Assembly: GCF_042453785.1 (NCBI RefSeq)
Contig: NC_091671.1
Span: forward strand, 32,999,001-33,063,000
Source of the DNA: Malus domestica
Taxonomy: Eukaryota; Streptophyta; Magnoliopsida; Rosales; Rosaceae
Length of the DNA stretch: 64,000 nt
Reading direction: 5' to 3'
The notes beneath the pieces were generated by a model. The model saw nothing but the letters and a program-made list of their open reading frames with translations, was not told the DNA's origin and did no database searches. Shown piece after piece: positions 54,730-64,000 of the stretch (position 1 is its first letter; the number at the start of each line of letters is the position of its first letter). The position numbers and the translations under genes are program-made.

Positions 54730-55428
54730 CATACCTCTGGCAAAGAGATGAATACTGTTAATAAATTGAGATACAAGTGATTTCGGTGTTACAAGCACAC
54801 CAAAATTTGATTTCCCATAAGGGATAATGCTCGTGTTCCCATAGGGGGACTTACTTGTCCTCCCACCTACAATTAACAAATCTTTACCGTCCGAACATCA
54901 TAATCGGAATCACCCCGGGCCCTATTGGACATGGACTTTGATTCAAAGGCAAGGAATCCATACAAAAATATATCACAATGGTCTTTGCTACCGAATCCCT
55001 TTATAAGAAAGATCATACGTTTATTCTCTTTATCATTATCTAAATATCATATTTGCTAAAAATTATTCAATTTGGAAATCTTTTAGTTATTCTTATGCAT
55101 AAAACAAATGAACGGTTCATCATGAGGATTCTATTTATTATCAAAATCGTTGATTGGTTTAACACGTATGAATGACTAAACGATCTTCAAATTGTATGAT
55201 TTTTTACATATATGATATTTAGATGATGATAAAGAAAATGAATTGATTCGATTATGATATCCAAACGTTAAAGATTCGTTAATCGTAAGTGGAAAGAAAA
55301 GTAAGTTCCCCATAGGGAAACACAACTATTATCCCTTATGCTAAATCAAATTTTGGTGTGCTTATAACACCGAAATGACTTATATCTCAATTTATTAAAA
55401 GTATTCATCTCTGTACCAGAGATATAAA
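54730..55428. mobile_element. Element with about 190 bp terminal inverted repeats
   Basis: The left arm (54730-54918) contains GAGATGAATACTGTTAATAA, ACAAGCACACCAAAATTTGA and TAAGGGATAATGCTCGTG. The reverse complement of the right arm (55240-55428) contains GAGATGAATACTTTTAATAA, ATAAGCACACCAAAATTTGA and TAAGGGATAATAGTTGTG. Overall similarity is high across both arms, with about 320 bp of AT-rich spacer. Transcribed, it would form a long hairpin. Confidence 0.85.
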
Positions 55429-55429
55429 A

Positions 55430-56700
55430 TTTGATTCCTCCCTCCAATATCAGTAGGTATAGCCCCTTTTGACACCCCATAAGATCCCCATTATATAAGT
55501 TTTCACTCCTTTAATATCTTTCATTTAATTTAATTGTAAGATACAGCCTTCGCCAGAAAATGAGAAAGGAATTGTAAGATAAAGCCTTCATCCCTAATTC
55601 ATTTTTTTATGCTAATTTTGTTTTCTTCATAATAACTCAAAGACCCTCTCTTTTTGTCAACTAGACATCTTCGTCTCAGAACCAGTCTAATTACATTTAA
55701 GTACACCTTAATTCTCGAAAGGGTTCTCTACATTGCTACTTCCCAAAGAAAACAAAGCACAGACAACCTAGGAAATACCTTAAGCTACAATTGACCATAA
55801 AAACAAATTGCATATACTACGAACTCCAAACCATTTTAGCACTAAAAATGCAACACTTATCACTTTTTTTTTATCCAATGACAAAGCCGATAAATGCTCA
55901 AGGTGGTCGACTAACCCTTCTCAAGTTAACAAATTTTATTTTTGTTAGACCCTTCTCACTAACTAAACCTTTAATCAAGCTACAAAAGCTGACATTTCTT
56001 AAATAAAGTTTCAGACAAGTAATATGGCACTTCATAACGTCTATGTGGGGAAATCAACTTGTCAAATCTTTATCTACGGTTGACCCCTTTTAATAGATTT
56101 TTTTTTTTGCTCAGCCGTTGAGTATGTTACATTTGTATCACTTCTCTAATAGATGTGAGATCTGAAAGTTTAGGTTTCACTGTAAAATTAATTCGCAATA
56201 CGAAGAGTAGTTTAATTTACTTTAAGCCCATGCAAGGTCCCTTGTCCCATACGTCAATGTGGGATTCATTTTCTATTAAAAATGTGGTACAAATGTGGTA
56301 ATTGTAGGTAATTAGGAATGTTTACTCCACTCTGAAGTCCTGTGTTTGAATACTATAGATCGTATAAAAACCACCCTCTACAAATGTAGTCCAATCCTGA
56401 ATCATCAGCAACCAAACCAGATGGTGATATAATTTGACATGTAGATATCATGGCCGAAAGTCCAATTCCTGAATCATATGCAAGCAAACTAACCTGGCTG
56501 TAATGAAATTTGTATTTGAAGACATTCATCTTCTACAATATGTGAACATGCATGTATGTTCACAATGGCAAAGTGCTAGCCAACAATTCCGGTTCATACT
56601 TCTAATTTCAGCTATGGATTGATTCAGTCACAAACTTTAAAATATAAGGATATCTGCGATGTAAAGCAAAATTAAAAGGTGAGATCCTATGGCATTGTTA
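55430..56700. other. Intergenic AT-rich stretch
   Basis: No gene, RNA or clear repeat is seen. It is the upstream region of the root-cap-family gene. Confidence 0.45.
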
Positions 56701-56704
56701 AATC

Positions 56705-56712
56705 TATAAATA
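56705..56712 (+). promoter_or_regulatory. TATA box of the root-cap-family gene
   Basis: TATAAATA lies 70 bp before the start codon at 56782, at normal distance for a short 5' UTR. Confidence 0.75.
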
Positions 56713-56781
56713 GCAATGGGAAACTGATCCATTTCCTACAATTCTATCGATCTAAAATCTGCAGCCTATTAACAATTAAGC

Positions 56782-58174
56782 ATGGAGATGGTAAGAAGCA
56801 GTTCCACCACATTAGTCATCGTACTAGTATTTGTTGCAGGTGCAGCATTTCAAGCTAAAGCGTACAAATCTCTTTACTGTACCAACCCGGCAAGCCGATG
56901 CTTTGGAAAGACTGTGGAATGTCCATATGAATGCCCTAGCAGTTACTCTGAAGACCAGAAAGCCAAAGTCTGCTATATTGACTGTGATTCCCCTATGTGC
57001 AAGGCCCATTGCAAACGTATGTTAACAATCCTGGCTTCATTTGTTTTCTTTGTGTTAGTAGCGTCCTCAAAATTTACATAAGTCGGCCCGTATGAATGTA
57101 GCAAAAATAATATTTTTTAAGACAGTCTGACATATTATATATTATGAGTCTATCAAACTTGATCATTAGTCGATCAGGTGCACTTGTGTGAATGCATGGT
57201 CCAAAGTTTTTGATCTGACAAAAGAACATTGCTTGAGAAATGCTATTTGGCTCTTTAATTTTGTTAAAATGAAAGAGATATTGTTAATTTTACCTACCTT
57301 GTAGTTTGATATAGGACTTGAATTCTTTTTCCGTTAATTATGTATACAAACTAAATGAAGTAAGTGTCTGATATTTCTAGACCGTAAACCAAACTGCAAT
57401 AGTCCTGGATCAGCATGCCATGATCCCCGCTTCATCGGTGGTGATGGCATTGTTTTCTACTTCCATGGCAAGAGCAACCAGCAGTTTAGCTTGGTCTCAG
57501 ACAACAACCTCCAGATCAATGGTCGCTTCATTGGCCATAGGCCAGCAGAACGAACCCGTGACTACACTTGGATTCAAGCCCTAGGAATCCTTTTCAGCAC
57601 TCACAGCTTCTCTGTAGAAGCCACCAAAGCAGCTGCTTGGGACAATCAAATTGACCACCTAAAATTCACCCACAACGGAAACGATGTAGTTTTACAAGAA
57701 GGGTATCTCTCCACTTGGTATTCTCCAGAAAAGGATATGAAAGTTGAGAGAATATCAAGCAAGAACAGTGTTATTGTGTCCCTAAAGGATGTTGCTGAGA
57801 TTATGATCAATGTGGTGCCCGTAACCAAAGAAGATGATAGAATTCACAACTATCAAGTTCCTTCTGATGACTGCTTTGCTCATTTGGAAGTCCAGTTTAA
57901 GTTCTTTGCTCTGTCCACGGAAGTTGAGGGAGTGCTTGGAAGGACTTACAGGCCTGATTTTGAGAACCCGGCAAAGCCTGGAGTGGCAATGCCGGTCTTG
58001 GGGGGTGAAGATAAGTATCGAACCTCATCTCTTCTGTCAGCAGATTGTGTTTCTTGCAGGTTCTCAGCACAGGAAAGTGTGACAGAGGAAGATAGATCAG
58101 CAATTGTGGATTATGGCACACTTGACTGCACCAGAAGATCCTCAGGAGGATATGGAATTGTTTGCAAAAAATGA
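56782..58174 (+). CDS. Secreted root-cap-family protein, 342 aa, 2 exons
   Basis: Exons are 56782-57016 and 57381-58174; the donor is CAAAC|GTATGT, the acceptor TTTCTAG|ACCG, and the frame is kept. Residues 1-27 are a signal peptide (MEMVRSSSTTLVIVLVFVAG...). A Cys-rich segment follows (YCTNPASRCFGKTVECPYEC, CYIDCDSPMCKAHC). Exon 2 has the family's core: SPGSACHDPRFIGGDGIVFY, FHGKSNQQFSLVSD, NGRFIGHRP, RDYTWIQALGILF, and late DCFAHLEVQFKFFALS, GVLGRTYRPDF and Cys-containing C-terminal motifs (SADCVSCRF, YGIVCKK). This matches the Root_cap/LEA-like family of plant secreted, probably cell-wall proteins; biochemical activity is unknown. The gene looks intact. Confidence 0.9.
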
Positions 58175-58612
58175 GTGATATATTCAAGATAACAAATAAT
58201 ATGGACGCTTAACAATTAGCTTCTAAGGGAATAACTGAATGTTGGCAGTGAAAACATGTACCTGCTGTTTACTTTAGCTACTCAAAGCATGTGTGTTCAT
58301 CAATAATTAATTATGGCCTTGATTATGAAATCTCAAGCTTAAATAAAGAACATAAGGCTTGTTTGGATCCTCAAATTTAGATTTGAGTTGGATGTGAGAA
58401 TGATTATTTGGTTTATTGGAACTCGGTCGCTACTTTTAAATTTGAGTTCAAATCTTATGAATGACGATTGTTAATTAATAAAATAAAGTTGTTATCAAGA
58501 GCTTACTATTGAAATTAATTACGACCATAATAGGTTTTTCCAGCTCAAGAAAATGGCGAATTAACCTATAGAATTGAAACAGCCCGGACCTTGTTGGAAT
58601 GATAACAAAATT

Positions 58613-58924
58613 CTAGACAGCAACATTATTCAACAAATATTCCTCTAAGTTTTTGACCAAAGCTAAAGTGGACATTGTTGTCTTGGATGGCATGGCATTA
58701 TTGTCTTCCACTTCAGACTCATAGGTGATCTCAATGCTCACCAGAGTCTCCTTCTCATGAATTGAAGTAAGTTGGAATGTTGTTTTGTATGAAGAAAACC
58801 CAAAGTTCAGGTGTCCCCCTTCAATGACTTGCAGCCTAAATTTGTGTACAGACTCATCAAGCTCCACAATCTTTTCCTTTTGGTAACTCATCTTTGGTAC
58901 ATCTGAAATTGTTCCCAGAAGAAA

Positions 58925-58983
<59 letters not shown>

Positions 58984-59621
58984 AATCATTAGCATTTAAC
59001 ATCATATAATTTTGAAAAGAAACTTTACCATAAAAATCGTTTCACCATAAAAATGTCAACGATGATAGATGTGAGTTAGGTTAGTTGGTTATAATGAAAC
59101 ATGACCTTTTTTTACCCAGTTCGAATTCTCTCTCTCCAAACTATTCGAATGAAAAATGATTTTTGCAAATCTTTTTTATCTTCCTACTTATTTTCGCAAA
59201 TCTTTTTTATCATCATACTTACTGTTTGAAAAAAAAAAAAACCAAAAATTATTTGAATACATTTGCTTTATTCGATTTAAAATCTAAAAATAAACATGTG
59301 TATAAAAGAATAAGAAAGATGGTGGAAATCATTTCCATTAGAATGATTTATATTATCGCCTTGTATAAAAAATTGTCATATGGTGGAGGGATTTCAAAGA
59401 AGCTGTTCATACTCAAACATTGAAGGCCGAGTTACATACCAGAGCCAAAACTGAAGAGAAAGGACTGTTCCAATGCCACCATCCCCTTCTATCACTTCCA
59501 CACTCTTGACCAAATTTGGGATGATTCTGGGAATCAAGATTCTCAAATCTTTTGCAAGAGCTTCCCACAAGGCTTCAATCCCTACACATACTTTTGCTTC
59601 AGTTTTAACTTCCTTGGCCAT
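58613..59621 (-). pseudogene. Bet v 1/MLP-family gene with a frameshift
   Basis: Minus-strand exon 1 is 59621-59440 (MAKEVKTEAKVCVGIEALWE...) and exon 2 is 58902-58613 (KMSYQKEKIVELDESVHKFR ... IEGGHLNFGFSSYKTTF). Exon order, the GDGG motif of the glycine-rich loop (VIEGDGGIGTV) and the single intron position fit the Bet v 1/major latex protein family, small ligand-binding cytosolic proteins. With the GTATGT donor at 59439 and the acceptor at 58903 the exons are out of frame by one base. After GGIGTV the expected FSFGS is found only in another frame, pointing to a single-base change in exon 1 around 59450-59465. The intron contains a (TA)n run (58933-58979). It could be a pseudogene, a sequence error, or use another splice site. 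Confidence 0.75.
58933..58979. repeat. (AT)n microsatellite
   Basis: About 47 bp of perfect AT repeat following an A-run, inside the intron of the Bet v 1-family gene. Confidence 0.97.
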
Positions 59622-59719
59622 GGCTAGCTCTGAGATGCAGTTTTTGAGTGAGAGATAAGGGACTGATATAACCGAGGCCATAAATATAGACAACAGTAAT
59701 TTTGAAGTGGCAAGACAGC

Positions 59720-60536
59720 ATCTTTTGCATACATGGAAATTCTGGAATTGCTAGATGCTGTGTTCTTTTACAACCGGCTGGTTTATGTAAGGACAAAAGT
59801 TCATTTGCATGTGGCATGCCCGATATGAAATTCTCAAGTTTAATATGTCGACACGTTTGTTAGTACATGTTATTGACCACAAAAGAGGCTATTTAATATA
59901 TGCTGTGGTGGTTTCCACTTGTTTTACAATTCAATTTGGATAGGAAAAAGCATTAATCGGAAATTTAGAAATATCACCATTTTAAGAATCATTTAATGAA
60001 ATATAGCTTATTGTTTCCGATTTTGAGAAAAATTAATTAAAAATTAAAGTTAAAAAGACTTAATTTCCTCCTCGGTGAGAGAAGAATACAATTAACAAAG
60101 TATTCCGAAGGTTCTAGGATGGATACTAGTTTATCCTAATGTATATGCATGTCAAACTTACTTGAGTAGATATCTCTGAAACACTTGTTATTTTTTTGAT
60201 TGAAAGCATGAAAGACATACTTAGACTAAAACAATTACAATTGAAATGAACATTACATACTCATGGGTTTTGTTTAAGAATTACCAATTTTACTCTAACA
60301 TATTCAAACCCAAAGAATACGAATAAATTTGTTTCAATCGAATACATTTATGTAGAACTTTGTTCTTACAAAACTGGTTTTCTATGTGTGACATAGGAAT
60401 TGTAACATTCCGCCACGCTTTCATATCCAATACCGTCGTCAACACATGAACGCTACAGACACTGGCTTGATAGCAAAAGGGAAGGTTTCCTTCCTTTGAT
60501 TTGGATTATAATGAAAGGAAATGAAACCCTTGACCT
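59720..60536. other. Intergenic AT-rich stretch
   Basis: Upstream of the Bet v 1-family gene. A minus-strand TATATTTATGG near 59680-59692 could be its TATA region. Nothing else recognised. Confidence 0.4.
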
Positions 60537-61471
60537 AAGCTTAATGCTATTTTGACCCTTCTCTCCCAAGCCACTGGGATGTACGTTGAGAACCGTCAAC
60601 GAACTTATCAACCCCCTCACACATCGGTGGAAGATTGATTTGTTACCATTGCTGTTTTCGAAGGAAGAAGAAACCTCAATTCGTTCCATTCCGTTAAGTA
60701 TCTGCTCTCCACCGGACAAATTACCTGGCATTACGAGAAAAATGGGATGGCTCCAACCACCTACCCATGAGGCCTCTTCATCAACACAGCAAATTGTAAA
60801 CAAGCTATGGTCTAGGCTATGGAATGCAAATGTCCCACCAAAGGTGAAGGTGTGTTTATGGAGGGTTACCAATGACTTCATACCTGCCCGAGCACTCTTA
60901 GCAAAACGACATATAACTACGGACTTGGCTTGTGTCTTATGCAACACTCACGGAGAGACCACCATCCACTTGCAAAGTGTGCCCGGCTGGCTTCAAGTCT
61001 TGGACCATTATCGAGGAATGTAGACCACCAAAACTTTCTGACATGGATAGAAGATGTGGCAAATTTAGTTTCAAAGCAAAATTTTGAGCTTTTCCTTATG
61101 ATTTGCTGGTCGTTGTGGGGCGCAAGGAATGGCAAGCTATGGAATGACAGGACGGACCATCCTGATGTTCGTGTCAATTGGGCTACAATGTGGTGGCATG
61201 AGTTCGTTTGAACCTCGGTGATAGGTCACGGTACTCAAGTACAAATTCTCTCCAAGTGGGTTGCTCCACCGTCGGGGCGTCTCAAAATGAACATTGATGG
61301 GGCCTGGAACGGGGAACGAAATGTGGCCGGTTTTGGTGCCATTGTCTGCGATGAAACAGGTAATTTTGTGTCGGCAAAATGTGGCAGGGAAGAGGATGTT
61401 TTTTTCTACTCTCCAAGCAGAAGCAATGGCCTTAAGGGCAGGTTTGTCTTGGGCAGTTCACAGGGATTTTC

Positions 61472-61713
61472 TGTTGGAAAATATTATTATTTTGGTTTAT
61501 TTGAATTTTTGGTTTTCTGGGCTTAGCCCGTTAGAATTAGGTTTTGTTAGAGATTAGGGTTAGGTTATTATAAATAGGATGCTTTGTTATTCATTAGAAA
61601 TCAAGTTAGTCACAATGTAACCTCTTAGGGTTTGTAGCCGTTCCGGCGTTCTTGTTTGTTTAATAATATTCCTATTATTTTGTATTCTTGTTCGTTGCGC
61701 ACTCTGATATTCA
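61472..61713 (+). repeat. 5' LTR of the nested element
   Basis: 242 bp with TATAAATAGGATGCTTTG as probable TATA region and AATAATATTCC near the 3' part. Confidence 0.85.
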
Positions 61714-62791
61714 ACTTGGTATCAGAGTAGGTTAAATCCTTCGGGAATTAATCTGTTTTGGGGGGGTTGATATCGATCTGTTTGTTCAGTATCAAACTAT
61801 CAGTTTTGTTTTAGTTCGGGTTTTGTTGTTTGAAAACAAAGAAAAAAATTGAATCTGTTTGTTTGGGACTTGGGACGCACACCGCGCTGAACCCAGAACC
61901 CCAAACTCGTTACGTCGTTCGTTATCTGCCAAAACCCAAACCTGCACCGAAGCTGCCGTTGGCATCCACTCCACTTCGTCATCGAGCTGCAAACCCGCCA
62001 TCATGCCCACCAGAATAACATCGCTACTTACTGCCTGACCAACCCTCTACCATGTAGCCGCTTGATCATCGTACCAGACCATCACCATCTCGCTGCCGCC
62101 TGGAACCACCTGCCTGTTGAACCTGTAAACCTGTCCGCTGACCCGCATGCTTGTTCTCACTCTCACCCAGACCCGTGAACCCAATATGTACCCTACCGCT
62201 GCAACTAGAAACCCAGCACATCTGCCGTTTGTCTCCAACACCAGCCGCATCACCACTTCGTTCCCTGAACTGCTGCTGCGTCTAGACCTGCACCACCTCG
62301 CCATCCTGCACCCAGTCTGAAACACTTGATGACGCGCACTTGAAGTTGCTGCCTGCGCGCCGCGTCGGATCGGATCTAATGAACCTCCCGCCGCCTTGGA
62401 CCCAACTCTGTCATGCGGCTAAACCTGCTGTGCTTGTTTTGCAAGTATGAAGAAGACCAGATCTTTGGAAATGGAAGTAAGAAAAAAAAAAAGGAAAAAG
62501 AAAGAAAGGAAAATAGAAGCAAAAGGAAGTGAAGAAAAGAAAAAAGAAAAAATTGTTGCTGTTTGTTTTAGGCCCTCAAGGGCAAGGTAAAAAAAAAAAA
62601 CATGGTTAAGTTTGTGTTTGGGCCACACAAGTGATAGTATTTATGTTTGTTCGTTCGTTCGTTGCTACAATTGGGATATGAAAATCTCGTTCGTTTAGTG
62701 ACAGGTTATTTCCATACTCTCAACACTAGCCAGTTTAAATCAGATTTAGTTTGCCAGCAAGAATCAAGAATCAGTTAGCCAGTTCGCCAAC

Positions 62792-62965
62792 CCTGCATGT
62801 CTGTCTGTCCGCGTTGCGGAGCCTGCATGTCTGTCTGTCCGCGTTGCGGAGCCTGCCTGTCTGTCTGTCCGCGAGCCTGCCTGTCTGTCTGTCCGCACTG
62901 CGGAGCCTGCCTGTCTGTCTGCGTTGCGGAGCTTGCCTGTCTGTCCGCCTAAAGGAGCCAGTTCG
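62792..62965. repeat. 30 bp minisatellite in the nested element
   Basis: Units of CCTGC(A/C)TGTCTGTCTGTCCG plus CGTTGCGGAG. The first two are exact 30-mers starting at 62792 and 62822; four or so later units have small deletions. The repeated peptide in the plus frame is a by-product of the 30 bp period. Confidence 0.9.
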
Positions 62966-63018
62966 CATCTGCTTGTTTGCAAACCCATGTCGTATACCGT
63001 CATGAGTTTGACAGGGGG

Positions 63019-63255
63019 TGTTGGAAAATATTAGTATTTTGGTTTATTTGAATGTTTGGTTTTCTGGGCTTAACCTGTTAGAATTAGATTTTGTTAGAGA
63101 TTAGGGTTAGGTTATTATAAATAGGATGCTTTGTTATTCATTAGAAATCAAGTTAAGCCCAATCTCTTAGGGTTTGTAGCCGTTCCGGCGTTCTTGTTTG
63201 TTTAATAATATTCCTATTATTTTGTATTCTTATTCGTTGCGCACTCTGATATTCA
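63019..63255 (+). repeat. 3' LTR of the nested element
   Basis: 237 bp, same start and end as the LTR at 61472; the LINE RNase H sequence resumes within about 15 bases of its end. Confidence 0.85.
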
Positions 63256-63634
63256 ACTTTTTCAATATATTTCTTTCGAAAGCAATTCACGTCAGATTGT
63301 GGAGGTGTTGTGCAATTTCTCTCCAAATTTGTCATTCAGTGGACAAATTGTAGAAGATATCAAGGTGCTCTCCATTCAATCACCGAAGATAAAATTACCC
63401 ACACTCGTCACCAAGCAAACTTGGTTGCTCATTGCCTTGCACAGGTTGGTCTCTCGGTGCAACAAGATTGTATATGGGATGTTAATCCCCCAAGTATTGT
63501 CACCGACTTACTTGTGGAGGATAATGTACTGCCATAACTGGCTTTGGATGTAACTCTTGTACCGCACCTTTTTCGAAGTAAATGAATCTACTACTGTATC
63601 TTTAAAAAAAAAAAGAAAAAAAAAAGCTTAATGC

Positions 63635-64000
63635 CAACCCTTTTTTACGCACCCTTATCACTTGGAATTTTGTCATGCTCCTTGGCTAAAGCTATAACTT
63701 GACCTAATATGTTCGATTTTTTCGGTTTTCTAGTCATGCTCCTCGGAATTTTGACAACAATTCTATGATCAATTACGACCTGTTCTCCATTTACTCTCAA
63801 CAGATTAGCAACTACCAGGAGACATCGTAGTATTCTTATACTGTTTTAGATTTTTCTATACTAATATTGTTAATGATTTCGGACCACACATGAATTAGAT
63901 TTGAAATCTCCAACCAAAAGACTCTTTTGACTAAAGACTTGAAGGACTTCTGTTGTATCATATATTGGGCCTTATTATTTAGGCCTCATGACTTAGCCCA
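63635..64000. other. Terminal non-coding stretch
   Basis: AT-rich flank after the LINE target duplication. No gene or repeat was recognised up to the window end. Confidence 0.45.

Larger units (their letters stand above)
61472..63255 (+). mobile_element. Small non-coding LTR retrotransposon nested in the LINE
   Basis: LTRs at 61472-61713 and 63019-63255 (about 240 bp) begin TGTTGGAAAATATT and end GATATTCA. A Met-type primer site TTGGTATCAGAG follows the first, and GACAGGGGG (polypurine) precedes the second. The LTRs contain several substitutions and a short indel. The 1.3 kb interior has no gag or pol motif, so it is a LARD/TRIM-like passenger needing an autonomous copia partner (inference from the primer site). 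No clean target duplication was found; TTTTC-like sequence lies at both sides. Confidence 0.88.
60548..63623 (+). mobile_element. 5'-truncated L1-type LINE with 11 bp target duplication, split by a nested LTR element
   Basis: AAGCTTAATGC at 60537-60547 and 63624-63634 flanks the unit, and an A-rich tail (about 63602-63623) precedes the right copy. The plus-strand content is the end of the RT region and zf-RVT (WNANVPPKVKVCLWRVTNDF, ACVLCNTHGETTIH), a frameshift near 60960, then DVANLVSKQNFELFLMICWS, and the start of RNase H (LKMNIDGAWNGERNVAGFGA). RNase H is cut at about 61471 and resumes after 63265 (SRQIVEVLCN-type frame, ending NVLP). The catalytic RT core is missing. Confidence 0.9.

Noticed and set aside
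62047..62325. Minus frame of 92 codons in the nested LTR element
   Set aside because: No homology to gag/pol or any known domain; the opposite strand is equally open; probably chance in GC-rich sequence.

Overview
The window is nuclear DNA from a flowering plant. It has spliced genes with GT-AG introns, a plant-type 7SL RNA promoter (upstream sequence element plus TATA at Pol III spacing), a nuclear tRNA-Phe, and dense nested transposons. The gene set and repeat types would fit a woody eudicot such as a Rosaceae tree, but that placement is only an inference.

Layout. Bases 1-7170 hold degraded repeats, a 3' LINE fragment, a MITE with terminal inverted repeats and target duplication, a broken small-gene exon, a 7SL (SRP) RNA gene and a tRNA-derived SINE. 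Bases 7175-23816 are one complete 16.6 kb Ty3/gypsy Tat-type retrotransposon (640 bp LTRs, perfect 5 bp target duplication CTAAT). Its single gag-pol frame carries 13 in-frame stops, and between pol and the 3' LTR it carries two antisense genes, one encoding a plant mobile domain. Bases 24.2-26.4 kb hold a small coiled-coil/tail-anchor gene and a decayed second copy. Bases 26.4-29.7 kb are old retroelement debris and a MITE.

Bases 29.8-37.7 kb hold the most interesting locus. A promoter and 5' UTR exon are spliced over a 6 kb intron to an intronless ORF that fuses an NLR-type N-terminal coiled coil to a complete monodehydroascorbate reductase (MDHAR). A very young, coding-intact copia retrotransposon (30416-35958, LTRs differing by one base and a poly-A length) sits in that intron. 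It is followed by a solo LTR and a 1.1 kb Mutator-like non-autonomous element.

Bases 43-48 kb hold two convergent host genes: a 102-aa organelle-type membrane protein in four exons, and a 245-aa plastid-type membrane/zinc-ribbon protein in five exons. After these come a tRNA-Phe, a LINE tail, a hAT element, two elements with long inverted repeats, a root-cap-family secreted protein gene, a frameshifted Bet v 1/MLP-type gene, and a LINE with an 11 bp target duplication that is itself interrupted by a small non-coding LTR element.

The genes form no operon or common pathway. The window is a mosaic of a few host genes in a transposon-rich region, with several cases of transposons carrying, interrupting or possibly creating genes.
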